Assembly (NCBI RefSeq): GCF_021699055.1
Contig: NZ_SSXC01000033.1
Location: 1 to 64,000 of the forward strand
Reading direction: 5' to 3'
Length of the DNA: 64,000 bases
Source of the DNA: Blastococcus sp. MG754426
GTDB taxonomy: Bacteria; Actinomycetota; Actinomycetes; Mycobacteriales; Geodermatophilaceae
This document shows positions 38,766 through 49,152 of the stretch, in pieces (position 1 is the stretch's first letter; each line of letters begins with the position of its first letter). The position numbers and the translations under genes were made by a program. Below the pieces are notes generated by a model that did not search any database, was not told the DNA's origin, and saw nothing but the letters and a program-made list of their open reading frames with translations.

Positions 38766-39932
38766 TCAGGCCTCCTTCTCGCCGGTGCTGCGTTCCACGA
38801 CGGGAGGCGGGCTGACCGCGTCGCCACCGCGGCGGGCGGTCTCCATCAGGTCCACGAAGCGCTGGAACAGGGGGGCGGCGTCGTGCGGGCCGGCCGCCGA
38901 CTCCGGGTGGAACTGGACGCTGAACGCGGGGGCGTCGACCAGCCGCAGCCCCTCGACGACGTCGTCGTTGAGGCCGACGTGGCTGACCTCCACCGGGCCG
39001 TACGGCGTGTCGGTGGGCCGGTCCAGCGGGGCGTCGACGGCGAAGCCGTGGTTGTGGCTGGTCACCCGCACCGTGCCGCTGACCCGGTCGAGCACCGGCT
39101 GGTTCAGCCCGCGGTGGCCGAAGCGCAGCTTGTAGGTGCCCAGGCCCAGCGCCCGGCCGAGGATCTGGTTGCCGAAGCAGATGCCGAACAGCGGCCGGCG
39201 GGCGTCGAGCACCCCGCGCACCGCCTCGACGGCGTAGCCCGCCGCGGCCGGGTCGCCGGGGCCGTTGGAGAGGAACACCCCGTCGGGCCCGGCGGCCAGC
39301 AGCTCCTCGGCGGTGGCCGTGGAGGGCAGCACGTGGGTCTCGACGCCGAGCGCGGCCAGGTGGCGCGGGGTGGCGGTCTTGATGCCGAGGTCCAGGGCGG
39401 CGATGGTGAACCGCTTCTCCCCCACCGCCGGGACGACGTAGGGCTCCCCCGTGCTCACCGTGGGGGCCAGGTCGGCACCCGACATGCTCGCGGCGGCGGT
39501 CACCCGGGCCAGCAGCGCCTCGGCGTCCAGCTCGGTGCTGATGCCGGCGCGCATCGCGCCCCGGTCGCGCAGGTGCCGGGTCAGCGCGCGGGTGTCGACG
39601 CCGCTGATGCCGACGACCCCCTGGGCCGCCAGCTCGTCGTCCAGGCCGCCCGTGGCACGCCAGTTGCTCGTGCGCCGCGCGGGGTCGCGGACGACGAAGC
39701 CCGCGACCCACATCCGGCTGCTCTCGTCGTCCTCGCCGTTGACGCCGGTGTTGCCGATGTGCGGCGCCGTCATGGCCACGATCTGGCCGGCGTAGCTGGG
39801 GTCGGTGAGCGTCTCCTGGTAACCGGTCATCCCGGTGGCGAAGACCGCCTCCCCGACCGTCGTCCCGGTGGCGCCGTAGGACTCGCCCCGGAACGTGCGC
39901 CCGTCCTCGAGCACGAGGATCGCGTCGCTCAC
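38766..39932 (-). CDS. carA: Carbamoyl-phosphate synthase small subunit
   Basis: The 388-residue glutaminase subunit supplies ammonia to CarB. The N-terminal CarA domain contains [19 protein letters not shown]. The C-terminal class I amidotransferase has SNGPGDP, the nucleophile elbow [16 protein letters not shown] with its Cys, SHNHGFAV, and FHPE. GTG start at 39932. It is separated from pyrC by 109 bases carrying two identical palindromes, an unusually wide gap for this tightly packed operon. Confidence 0.98.
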   Translation of the reverse strand: MSDAILVLEDGRTFRGESYGATGTTVGEAVFATGMTGYQETLTDPSYAGQIVAMTAPHIGNTGVNGEDDESSRMWVAGFVVRDPARRTSNWRATGGLDDELAAQGVVGISGVDTRALTRHLRDRGAMRAGISTELDAEALLARVTAAASMSGADLAPTVSTGEPYVVPAVGEKRFTIAALDLGIKTATPRHLAALGVETHVLPSTATAEELLAAGPDGVFLSNGPGDPAAAGYAVEAVRGVLDARRPLFGICFGNQILGRALGLGTYKLRFGHRGLNQPVLDRVSGTVRVTSHNHGFAVDAPLDRPTDTPYGPVEVSHVGLNDDVVEGLRLVDAPAFSVQFHPESAAGPHDAAPLFQRFVDLMETARRGGDAVSPPPVVERSTGEKEA

Positions 39933-39962
39933 CGCTGCACCCTCCGGCTGCCTGCCACCTCG

Positions 39963-40022
39963 GACGAGATCGCCGATCTCGTCCCCGTCCGCGCGTTGAT
40001 GGGGCCGAGATCGCCGATCTCG
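39963..40022. repeat. Two identical 17-bp palindromes between carA and pyrC
   Basis: CGAGATCGCCGATCTCG occurs at 39965-39981 and again at 40006-40022. The first copy extends the pairing by two bases each side (39963-39983). Each is a stem of seven or nine bases with a GCC loop. The 24 bases between them are GC-rich and unique here. Repeated palindromes of this sort suggest a REP-like mobile or structural element inserted between operon genes, or paired protein-binding sites. Confidence 0.8.
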
Positions 40023-40041
40023 CCGCCGGAAGTCGCGTCGA

Positions 40042-41327
40042 TCACCGTGTTGCCTTTCCGTCCAGGACGGTCGCGGTCCCCCGCAGGAACGTCGCGACCA
40101 CCCGGCCGGGGAGCTCCCGGCCGGCATAGGGGCTGTTGCGGCTGCGGCTGGCCAGCGCCGCGGGGTCGACCGCCGCGCGGGCGGTCGGGTCGACGAGCAC
40201 CAGGTTGGCGGGCTCGCCGGGGGCGATCGGGCGGCCGTGGTCGGCCAGGCGGCCGATCTGCGCGGGGCGGACCGACATGCGGTCGGCGACCCCGGCCCAG
40301 TCCAGGCGGCCGGGCTCGACCATCGTCTCGATCACGACCGAGAGCGCCTGCTCCAGCCCGAGCATCCCGGGCCGGGCCTGCGCCCACTCGCTCTCCTTGT
40401 CCTCCACCGCGTGCGGGGCGTGGTCGGTGCCGACGGCGTCGATCGTGCCGTCGGCCAGCCCGGCGCGCAGGGCCTCGACGTCGGCGTCCGTCCGGAGCGG
40501 CGGGTTCACCTTGAACACCGGGTCGTAGGACTCCGCGCAGGCGTCGGTGAGCAGCAGGTGGTGCGGGGTCACCTCGGCGGTCACCCGGACACCGCGGGAC
40601 TTCGCCCAGCGCAGGATCTCCACCGAGCCCGCCGTCGAGACGTGGCAGACGTGCAGCCGGGCACCGACGTGCTCGGCGAGCAGCACGTCGCGGGCGATGA
40701 TCGCCTCCTCCGCGGCGGCCGGCCAGCCGGTGAGCCCGAGCCGGGCGGAGCGGTCGCCCTCGTGCATCTGCGCGCCGGCGGTGAGCCGCGGCTCCTCGGC
40801 GTGCTGGGCGATCACCCCGTCGAAGGCCTTCACGTACTCCAGCGCGCGGCGCATGAGCGCGGGGTCGGCGACGCAGTGCCCGTCGTCGGAGAAGACCCGC
40901 ACCCGGGCGGCGGAGTCGGCCATCGCGCCGAGCTCGGCCAGCCGCTCGCCCGCCAGCCCGACGGTCACCGCGCCCACCGGGACGACGTCGACCAGACCCG
41001 CCTCCTGACCCAGCCGCCACACCTGCTCGACCACCCCGGCGGTGTCGGCGACCGGGTCGGTGTTGGCCATGGCGTGCACCGCGGTGAACCCGCCGAGCGC
41101 CGCGGCGCGGGAACCGGTCTGCACCGTCTCGGCGTCCTCGCGGCCGGGCTCGCGCAGGTGGGTGTGCAGGTCGACCAGGCCGGGCAGCGCGACCAGGCCG
41201 GCGGCCTGCACCACCTCGGCGCCGGTCGCGTCCAGCGAGTCGCCGATCGCGGCGATCCGGCCGTCGGTGACCAGGATGTCGGCGGGCGCGCCCCCGAGGG
41301 GGCGGGCGCCCTTGATGAGGTAGGTCG

Positions 41328-41331
<4 letters not shown>
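40042..41331 (-). CDS. pyrC: Dihydroorotase
   Basis: The 429-residue zinc enzyme cyclises carbamoyl aspartate to dihydroorotate. Metal ligands are visible in [12 protein letters not shown] near residue 60, in [16 protein letters not shown], and in [13 protein letters not shown] near 310. The class I (multifunctional-type) sequence is typical of actinobacteria. GTG start overlaps the pyrB stop as GTGA. Confidence 0.97.
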
Positions 41332-42922
<1,591 letters not shown>

Positions 42923-43059
42923 TCGTTAAAGGAGTGGTCGGACCGCCGACGACGGTACTGCACGACCCCTCCGCGCCGACCGGCCCCCGGACGCGCCCGG
43001 GGGCGCGTCGCCCGCCTGCGCTTTCGCGCCGACCCCGCTGTTGCGATCCCCGCTTCGCA

Positions 43060-43074
43060 CGTACGCTGCGTGAC
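43060..43074 (+). promoter_or_regulatory. bldD: BldD box overlapping the bldD -10 element
   Basis: CGTACGCTGCGTGAC matches the Streptomyces BldD consensus NTNACNC(A/T)GNGTNAN at all but one fixed position. Within it TACGCT (43062-43067) can serve as the -10 element, with TTGCGA at 43041-43046 as a -35. The ATG of bldD lies 43 bases further on. Autorepression is established for Streptomyces BldD and is inferred here. Confidence 0.6.
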
Positions 43075-43116
43075 GAACAGCCCCGATCCGAGACGACGGA
43101 CAGTGAGCAGACAGCG

Positions 43117-43674
43117 ATGAGCACCGACTACTCACGGGCCCTCGGCGCCCGGCTCCGCGCGATCCGCAACCAGCAGGGCCTCTCCCTGCAGGGGGTGGAG
43201 GACAAGTCGCACGGCCGCTGGAAGGCGGTCGTCGTCGGCTCCTACGAACGCGGTGACCGGGCCGTGACCGTCCAGCGCCTCTCCGAGCTCGCGGTGTTCT
43301 ACGGCGTGCCGGTGTCCGAGCTGCTGCCCGACCCGCGCCCCAGCTCCGCGGTGACCTCCACCAACAAGATCGTGCTGAACCTGGAGTCGCTGGGCTCGCT
43401 GCCCGCCGACGAGGCCGGCCCGCTGGCGCGCTACGCCTCGACCATCCAGGCGCAGCGCCACGACTACAACGGCAAGGTGCTGTCGATCCGCGCCGAGGAC
43501 CTCAAGTCCCTGGCGATCATCTACGACATGAGCCCCGACGAGCTCACCTCGCGGCTGATCGAGTGGGGCGTGCTCTCCCCCGGCATGGAGGGCATCGTCA
43601 GCTCCGGCGGGGACGAGGAGCTCGAGGAGGACGTGGACGACACCTGGGGGGACCGCCGGCGCTCCCCGCGCTGA
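43117..43674 (+). CDS. bldD: BldD-like developmental regulator, c-di-GMP binding
   Basis: The 185-residue product has an N-terminal XRE helix-turn-helix (residues 7-68, with GLSLQGVEDKS). The C-terminal domain carries the exact c-di-GMP motif RxD-x8-RxxD: Arg114-His-Asp116, eight residues, then Arg125-Ala-Glu-Asp128. The numbering is the same as in Streptomyces BldD, where c-di-GMP bridges two subunits and switches on DNA binding. The acidic C-terminal tail (about 168-185) is extra. Divergent from pyrR. Followed at once by copy 5 of the palindromic element. Confidence 0.95.
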   Translation: MSTDYSRALGARLRAIRNQQGLSLQGVEDKSHGRWKAVVVGSYERGDRAVTVQRLSELAVFYGVPVSELLPDPRPSSAVTSTNKIVLNLESLGSLPADEAGPLARYASTIQAQRHDYNGKVLSIRAEDLKSLAIIYDMSPDELTSRLIEWGVLSPGMEGIVSSGGDEELEEDVDDTWGDRRRSPR

Positions 43675-43675
43675 T

Positions 43676-43731
43676 AGAAGGACCCCTGCCCCCGGCGCTC
43701 GCACCGGGTCCCTGCAGGGGGCCGTTCCATC
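43676..43731 (+). repeat. 3' palindromic element, copy 5 (after bldD)
   Basis: It begins two bases after the bldD stop codon with GAAGGACCCCTGCCCCC, and ends GCAGGGGGCCGTTCCATC. The arms pair over about ten bases. It is the shortest full copy (56 bp), and the central CACCGCTCGC block is reduced to GGCGCTCGC. Confidence 0.8.
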
Positions 43732-43835
43732 GGTTCACCGGGGCCCCGGACACGCGCGGTGGGTGCTGTCGCCGGGGTCGCCGATGTGCCAGGGTGCGGC
43801 GACCCGGGCGCACGACCGGGAGGTGGGAGACCGGC

Positions 43836-44753
43836 GTGCCGGCGGTGCACATGGCGGGGGTCGCCAAGACCTACCGCGGGCGGGGCGGCCAGGTCCTCCG
43901 GGCGCTCGACGGCCTGGACATGACCGTCGACTCCGGCGGCGTGCACGGGCTGCTGGGACCCAACGGATCGGGCAAGACCACCTCCATCCGGATCCTCCTC
44001 GGCCTGGTGCGGCCCACCGCCGGTGACGTGCGGCTGCTCGACCGGCCGGTGCCCGACGACCTGCCCCGGGTGATCGGCGAGGTCGGCGCGCTGGTGGAGA
44101 CGCCGCTGTTCTTCCCCGGCTTCACCGGCCGGCGCAACCTCCGGCTGCTCGCCGAGACCGCGGGGGTCCCCGCGGCGCGTGTCGAGGAGTGCCTGGAGCT
44201 GGTGGACCTGCGCGAGCGCGCCGACGAGCGGTTCACGGGCTACTCGCTCGGGATGAAGCAACGTCTCGGCATCGCCGCGGCGCTGCTCAAGGCGCCCCGC
44301 CTGCTCGTCCTGGACGAGCCGAGCAACGGGCTGGACCCGGCCGGCATCCGCGACGTCCGGGAGCTGATCCGGCGGCTGGGGTCCGGCGGCCGGACGACGG
44401 TGCTGCTCTCCTCCCACCTGCTCCCGGAGATCCAGCAGGTCTGCGACTCGGTGACCATCCTCGCCCGGGGCCGCCAGGTGGCCGCCGGGCCGGTCTCCTC
44501 CGTCCTGGACCGGGCCGGCACCGGCGACGTCCGGGTCGCGGTGCCCGACCCGGCCGCCGCCGCCGCGGTGCTGCAGGGCGCCGGCTTCTCCGTCTCCCCC
44601 GCACCCGACGGGCAGATCCTCGTGCACGGCGCCCCCGCCCCCGGCGAGATCACCCGGGTGCTGGCCGGCCACGGCCACTACGTCGAGGAGCTGGTCCGCG
44701 TGACCCCCGACCTGGAGAGCGCCTTCCTCGCGATCACCGGGGATCGGGCGTGA
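43836..44753 (+). CDS. ABC transporter ATP-binding protein
   Basis: The 305-residue ATPase has Walker A GPNGSGKTTS near residue 45, the signature YSLGMKQRLGIA near 140 and Walker B LLVLDEPSNGLDP near 160, with a switch His in LLSSHLL. The C-terminal 80 residues form the domain seen in DrrA/CcmA-type exporters. It is partnered with the membrane protein encoded next, overlapping by four bases. The substrate is unknown; antibiotic or lipid export and bacitracin-type resistance are common in this group. The GTG at 43836 is preferred; an ATG at 43851 is possible. Confidence 0.9.
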   Translation: MPAVHMAGVAKTYRGRGGQVLRALDGLDMTVDSGGVHGLLGPNGSGKTTSIRILLGLVRPTAGDVRLLDRPVPDDLPRVIGEVGALVETPLFFPGFTGRRNLRLLAETAGVPAARVEECLELVDLRERADERFTGYSLGMKQRLGIAAALLKAPRLLVLDEPSNGLDPAGIRDVRELIRRLGSGGRTTVLLSSHLLPEIQQVCDSVTILARGRQVAAGPVSSVLDRAGTGDVRVAVPDPAAAAAVLQGAGFSVSPAPDGQILVHGAPAPGEITRVLAGHGHYVEELVRVTPDLESAFLAITGDRA

Positions 44754-45778
44754 GCGCGGCGACCGAGCAGCCGACGACCACCCCGGGCCCGGCCGCCAAC
44801 CGGGCGCGGGGCAGCCTGTTCCGCGCCGAGGTGCTCCGGTTCACCTCGCGCCGGTTCATCCAGGTGCTGCTCGGCCTGGCACTCCTCGGCTGGCTCGGCG
44901 CCGTCGTCATCGGGCTGCTGAACTTCGGCGAGCCGAGCGACGCCGACCTCGCCACCGCGACCCAGCAACGCGACCAGTTCCTCGCCGCCGAGCAGGAGTT
45001 CCGGCAGGTCTGCGAGCAGGACGCCGAGCAGGCCGGACAGCCCGTCGACCAGTTCTGCGGCCCGGCGCTGACCGCCTCCGACGTCCCGGTCCAGGACTTC
45101 CTCACCACGGCCCCGTTCGACCTCGCCTCGGCCGGCGAGCCCGGGGCCATCGGCTTCGCCGCCGCCGCCGCGGTCCTCGCCTTCCTGGTCGGCGCCACCT
45201 GGATCGGGGCCGAGTGGTCCACCCGCACGATCGTCGCCCTGCTGTTCTGGGTGCCCCGCCGGCTGAAGGTCATCGGCACCAAGGCCGCCGTCCTCGCCCT
45301 CGCCGCGCTGGCCCTGGGCGTCCTCGCGCAGCTCGGCTGGCTGGCGATGGCGTGGGTGCTCGACGCGCTCGTGGGCACCGACGACCCGCTCCCGGACGGC
45401 TTCTGGTCCGGGCTGCTGGCGGTGCAGGCCCGCGGCGTCCTGCTCGCGGTGCTGGTCGGGCTGATCGGCTTCGGCCTGGCCAACCTGACCCGCAACACCG
45501 GGGCGGCGCTGGGCGTGGCGTTCGTCTACTTCGCCGTGGTGGAGAACGCGCTGCGCATCTGGGACCCGATGGTCGACCGGTGGCTGGTGGTCTCCAACTC
45601 GGTCGCGCTCGTCGCCCCCGGCGGGTTCCGGGTGTTCGACCACAGCGAGTCCAGCAGCAGCGGCGAGCCCCCGTCCTACCTGCTCACCAACCTGCACGGC
45701 GGGCTGGTGGTGACCGCTTTCGCCGCGGTGGTCGTCGGGGCCGGGGTCTGGCTCTTCGTCCGGCGCGACCTGCACTGA
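44750..45778 (+). CDS. ABC transporter permease
   Basis: The 342-residue product has a cytoplasmic basic N terminus and a first helix near residues 38-58. A large extracytoplasmic loop of about 75 residues contains two Cys in acidic context (QVCEQDAEQ and QFCGPALT), which could form a disulfide. Then come five further hydrophobic segments ending with GGLVVTAFAAVVVGAGVWLFV. This ABC-2-like arrangement fits the partner ATPase. A GTGA overlap with that gene indicates coupled synthesis. Substrate unknown. A strong bidirectional terminator follows. Confidence 0.85.
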   Translation: MSAATEQPTTTPGPAANRARGSLFRAEVLRFTSRRFIQVLLGLALLGWLGAVVIGLLNFGEPSDADLATATQQRDQFLAAEQEFRQVCEQDAEQAGQPVDQFCGPALTASDVPVQDFLTTAPFDLASAGEPGAIGFAAAAAVLAFLVGATWIGAEWSTRTIVALLFWVPRRLKVIGTKAAVLALAALALGVLAQLGWLAMAWVLDALVGTDDPLPDGFWSGLLAVQARGVLLAVLVGLIGFGLANLTRNTGAALGVAFVYFAVVENALRIWDPMVDRWLVVSNSVALVAPGGFRVFDHSESSSSGEPPSYLLTNLHGGLVVTAFAAVVVGAGVWLFVRRDLH

Positions 45779-45787
45779 GGAAGCCCC

Positions 45788-45866
45788 CCCGGCAGCGTCG
45801 TCTTCGGCGTCGCGGGCCCGGTGACCCCGGGGTCGCTCCCCACCCCGGGGTCACCCTGCTGCCGGG
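45788..45866. terminator. Bidirectional nested terminator between convergent genes
   Basis: The inner stem GGTGACCCCGGGGT (45820-45833) pairs perfectly with ACCCCGGGGTCACC (45842-45855). An outer stem CCCGGCAGC (45788-45796) pairs with GCTGCCGGG (45858-45866). It separates the permease gene from the Ig-repeat gene and can act on both strands. Confidence 0.75.
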
Positions 45867-45867
45867 C

Positions 45868-48003
45868 TCAACGGGTGGTGAAGGCCCACCGCTCGGGGGC
45901 GACGGGCAGGCCCGCGACATCCGCGACCCCGGCGGTCAGGACCACCGTGTACGTCGCGCCCGCCGCGAGGTCCGCGGTGGGGTTGAGGATCACGGTGCTG
46001 CTGGTGGCGTTGTAGTTCACCGTCGCCGGGACCGTCGAACCGTCCGGCGCCTCGAGCCACACGACGGACGCGTCGGGCTTGCGCATCGGCTCGCTGAAGG
46101 TGATGAACACGTTGGCCGCCCGGCCCACGCCGGTGGCGTCGGGGTCCGGCGCGCGGCTGGTGACCGTCGGCGCGACCGTGTCCGACGGGGCCGTCCCGAC
46201 GGTGAACGTCCAGCTCGTCGGCGCCAGCGGGTTGCCGGCCAGGTCCACCACACCCTCGGTCAGCACGACCGTGTAGGTGCCGGCGGCCAGATCGGCATCC
46301 GGGTTGACGATCACCGTCCTGGTCGTCCCGTTGTAGTTGACCGCCGCGGGGACCCGCGAGCCGTCCGCCGCCTCCAGCCACACCGCCGACGCAGCCGGCC
46401 TGACGACCGGCTCGCTCATGCCGACCAGCACGTTCGCGCCCCGGGCCACCCCCGTCGCGCCCGCCGCGGGCGACTGGGCGGTGACCGTCGGCGGCACGGT
46501 GTCCCCGGACGCCGTGCCGCTCGTGGTGAACGTCCAGCTCGTCGGCGCCAGCGGGTTGCCGGCCAGGTCCACGACGCCCTCGGTCAGCACGACCCTGTGG
46601 GCGGTGCCGGCAGCGAGGTCGGCATCCGGGTTGACGATCACCGTCCTGGTCGTCGCGTTGTAGTTGACCGCCGCGGGGACCTTCGAGCCGTCCGGCGCCT
46701 CCAGCCAGACCGATGCCGGGTCGGGTCTCGCGACGGCCTCGCTCATGCCGACCAGCACGTTCGCGCCCCGGGCCACCCCGGTCGCGTCCGGCTGGGGTGA
46801 CCGGCTGGTGACCGTGGGCGCGGTGCGGTCGTTGTCCGGACCCTCGCCGCTGGTGACGAACGACCAGCTGGTCGTCGCCGGCGGGTTCCCCGCGGCGTCG
46901 GTGACCGCCTCGCTGACGGTGGCGGTGTAGCGGGTACCCGCGGCCAGGGGGTCGGTGGTGCCCGGGTACGGGTTGAGGGTGGCCACGCCGGTGGTCCGGT
47001 TGTAGGAGACGCCCGCGGCCACCGCCGTCCCGTCGGATGCGGTCAGCGTGAAGGTCGAGGCGCTGAGCCCGGTGACCGGCTCGTCGAACGCGACGGCGAC
47101 GTTGGTCAGCCGGCCCACGTCGCGGCTGTCGGGGGCCGGGGTCAGGGTGACCGCCCGGGGAGGCAGCAGGTCCTGGCTGAAGCCCTCGCAGCCGGGCGCG
47201 GGGCCGGTCACGTCCGCCAGGCCGTCCACGAGCATGGACTCCCGCGGCAACGGCTCGGTGTGGCCGAACCCGATCGCGTGCCCGTCCTCGGTCAGCAGCG
47301 CCTGCCGCCGCTGCGCCTCGCTCAGGCCGTCGCTGTTGCGGAAGCCGGGGTAGGGCGCCCGGTACCGCACGACGAAGCCGCCGTGCACCCCGGGGTCGGC
47401 CTCGATGGTGTCCGGGGTGGCGCGGTACTTGCCGCTCTCGTTGCGGAACTCGCCGGAGTCGAGCTCCGCCGGTGGGATGACGGTGCCGTCGAAACGCCGG
47501 GCGACACCGTGGACGACGACGGAGTCGGCCGTACCGTCCCCGTCCTCGTCCGCCGACTGCGGAGCGCCGGTCCAGCGGATGTCGTCGACCGTCACCTCGT
47601 TGCGGGCCTTCCCCGCGTACACCACGACCCGGTCGCCGGGCCTGATGTCGGGGGTGCCGCCGGCCCAGCAGTCCCCCGGGAAGGGCGTCCCCGTCTCGAC
47701 GCCGTGGTTGACCTCCAGCCCGACGCCCTCGTCGGTGCCCCAGGCGGGGCCCTGGGCGACGCCGATGAGCGCGCCGTCGCGGAGGACCTCCACCCGGATG
47801 GTCTGGCCGATCGTGCCGTAGCCGAAGACCCCGACGAAGTCGAGGTTGTGGAAGACGGTGATGTTCTTGCCGGGCCCGACACCCGGCCCGGTGAGGGACG
47901 CCGACGCCGGCACCGTGCCGGCGAGGACCGGCGCGACCAGGGCGACCGCCGTCCCGGCGGCTGCGGCCCTCCACCGACGACGGTGGGCACGGGGTTGCTG
48001 CAC
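45868..48003 (-). CDS. Secreted protein with four bacterial Ig-like (Big_5) repeats
   Basis: The 711-residue product starts at GTG 48003 after a GAGGAG site and opens with a signal peptide: HRRRWRAAAAGTAVALVAPV then cleavage near residue 37 after ASA. Residues about 40-295 form an N-terminal region of unknown fold with several Gly/Asp motifs and three Cys. From about residue 298 four repeats of about 100-105 residues follow, each starting with a DATGV or SRDVG type segment. They contain FSEP, MSEP or FDEP and end SWTFTT or similar, the Big_5 Ig-like pattern. There is no sortase motif or terminal membrane helix, so it is released or held by its N-terminal region. Adhesion or cell-surface use is a guess. 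Confidence 0.85.
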   Translation of the reverse strand: MQQPRAHRRRWRAAAAGTAVALVAPVLAGTVPASASLTGPGVGPGKNITVFHNLDFVGVFGYGTIGQTIRVEVLRDGALIGVAQGPAWGTDEGVGLEVNHGVETGTPFPGDCWAGGTPDIRPGDRVVVYAGKARNEVTVDDIRWTGAPQSADEDGDGTADSVVVHGVARRFDGTVIPPAELDSGEFRNESGKYRATPDTIEADPGVHGGFVVRYRAPYPGFRNSDGLSEAQRRQALLTEDGHAIGFGHTEPLPRESMLVDGLADVTGPAPGCEGFSQDLLPPRAVTLTPAPDSRDVGRLTNVAVAFDEPVTGLSASTFTLTASDGTAVAAGVSYNRTTGVATLNPYPGTTDPLAAGTRYTATVSEAVTDAAGNPPATTSWSFVTSGEGPDNDRTAPTVTSRSPQPDATGVARGANVLVGMSEAVARPDPASVWLEAPDGSKVPAAVNYNATTRTVIVNPDADLAAGTAHRVVLTEGVVDLAGNPLAPTSWTFTTSGTASGDTVPPTVTAQSPAAGATGVARGANVLVGMSEPVVRPAASAVWLEAADGSRVPAAVNYNGTTRTVIVNPDADLAAGTYTVVLTEGVVDLAGNPLAPTSWTFTVGTAPSDTVAPTVTSRAPDPDATGVGRAANVFITFSEPMRKPDASVVWLEAPDGSTVPATVNYNATSSTVILNPTADLAAGATYTVVLTAGVADVAGLPVAPERWAFTTR

Positions 48004-48130
48004 CTGGCGCTCCTCGCACTCCGGTGGTCGGGGCCTCCGCCCCTCCGGACCCCGACGGCGCGTGCCCGCCCGGACCGGTCGACCACCGGCGATGGTGCTG
48101 CATCCCGCCGTCCGGGCGACCCCCTCGGGA

Positions 48131-48148
48131 GGGGGTGGGGCCACCCCC
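48131..48148 (-). terminator. Hairpin downstream of nusB
   Basis: GGGGGTGG and CCACCCCC (48131-48138 and 48141-48148) form an 8-bp stem, preceded by CCCCCTCGGGAGGGGG, which offers an alternative stem. It lies 21 bases past the nusB stop, at the end of the long minus-strand run, before the Ig-repeat gene. Nothing else is evident from 48004 to 48168. Confidence 0.55.
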
Positions 48149-48168
48149 AGACCTGGCGGCGCCGCCGG

Positions 48169-48576
48169 TCAGGCGGTGGGGACCTCGGCGGCGAGGATGG
48201 CGCCGAGGACGCCGTTGACGTACCGGGGCGACTCGTCGGTGGAGATCGCGCGGGCGAGCTCCACCGCCTCGTCGATGACGACGGCGTCGGGCACGTCGTC
48301 CACCCAGAGCAGCTCGAAGGTCGCCATGCGCAGGATCGCGCGGTCCACGTCGGGCAGCCGCTGCAGCGACCAGCCGGCGGTGTGCGTCTCGATCAGCTCG
48401 TCGATGCGCGCCCCGTGCTCGGCGACACCCTCGACGAGGCGGATGGCGTGGTCGGGGATCGGGGGGTTGCCGTCGGCGACCCGCTCGCGGAGCAGCTCCA
48501 CCCGCTCCCGGCCCCGCACGTCGGCCTCGTAGAGGACGTCGACGGCGCGCTTGCGCGCCTTGGTCCGCGCAGCCAC
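48169..48576 (-). CDS. nusB: Transcription antitermination factor NusB
   Basis: The 135-residue helical protein binds boxA RNA with NusE during rRNA transcription. Motifs are ARKRAVDVLYEADVRG at the start, VDRAILRMATFELLW near residue 78 and VVIDEAVELARAISTDESPRYVNGVLG near 100. GTG start 15 bases after the efp stop. The efp-nusB pair is a common bacterial arrangement. Confidence 0.96.
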   Translation of the reverse strand: MAARTKARKRAVDVLYEADVRGRERVELLRERVADGNPPIPDHAIRLVEGVAEHGARIDELIETHTAGWSLQRLPDVDRAILRMATFELLWVDDVPDAVVIDEAVELARAISTDESPRYVNGVLGAILAAEVPTA

Positions 48577-48591
48577 GGAGTCAGCTCGCGG

Positions 48592-49152
48592 TCAGTTGAC
48601 GCGGCCGAGGTACCGGCCGTCGCGGGTGTCGACCTTGAGCTTCTCACCGGTGCTGATGAACAGCGGCACCTGGATCTGCGCGCCGGTCTCCAGCGTCGCG
48701 GGCTTGGTGCCACCGGTGGAGCGGTCGCCCTGCAGGCCCGGGTCGGTGTGCTCGACGACGAGCTCCATGGTCACCGGCAGCTCGACGTACAGCGGGGTGC
48801 CCTCGTGCACCGCGACGATGACCTCGGTGTTGTCGAGCAGGTAGTTGGCGCCGTCGCCCACGGTCTCGGCCGGCACGTAGATCTGCTCGAAGGTGTCGCC
48901 GTCCATGAAGACGAAGTCGGTGCCCTCCTTGTACAGGTAGGTCATCGACCGCTTGTCCACGGTGGCGGTCTCCACCTTGGTGCCCGCGTTGAAGGTCTTG
49001 TCGACGACCTTGCCCGACAGCACGTTCTTCAGCGTCGTGCGCACGAACGCCCCGCCCTTGCCGGGCTTGACGTGCTGGAAGTCGGTGACGGTCCAGAGCT
49101 GCCCGTCCAGGTTGAGGACGATGCCGTTCTTCAGGTCGTTGGTGGTAGCCAT
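48592..49152 (-). CDS. efp: Elongation factor P
   Basis: The 186-residue protein rescues ribosomes stalled at polyproline stretches. The KOW-like N domain carries the exposed loop [10 protein letters not shown] with Lys32 at the tip. Two OB domains follow (GRYLGRVN at the end). The many Pro-rich proteins in this window make EF-P relevant. No EpmA or other modification enzyme is in the window. The start directly follows the pepQ-like stop codon. Confidence 0.97.
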   Translation of the reverse strand: MATTNDLKNGIVLNLDGQLWTVTDFQHVKPGKGGAFVRTTLKNVLSGKVVDKTFNAGTKVETATVDKRSMTYLYKEGTDFVFMDGDTFEQIYVPAETVGDGANYLLDNTEVIVAVHEGTPLYVELPVTMELVVEHTDPGLQGDRSTGGTKPATLETGAQIQVPLFISTGEKLKVDTRDGRYLGRVN

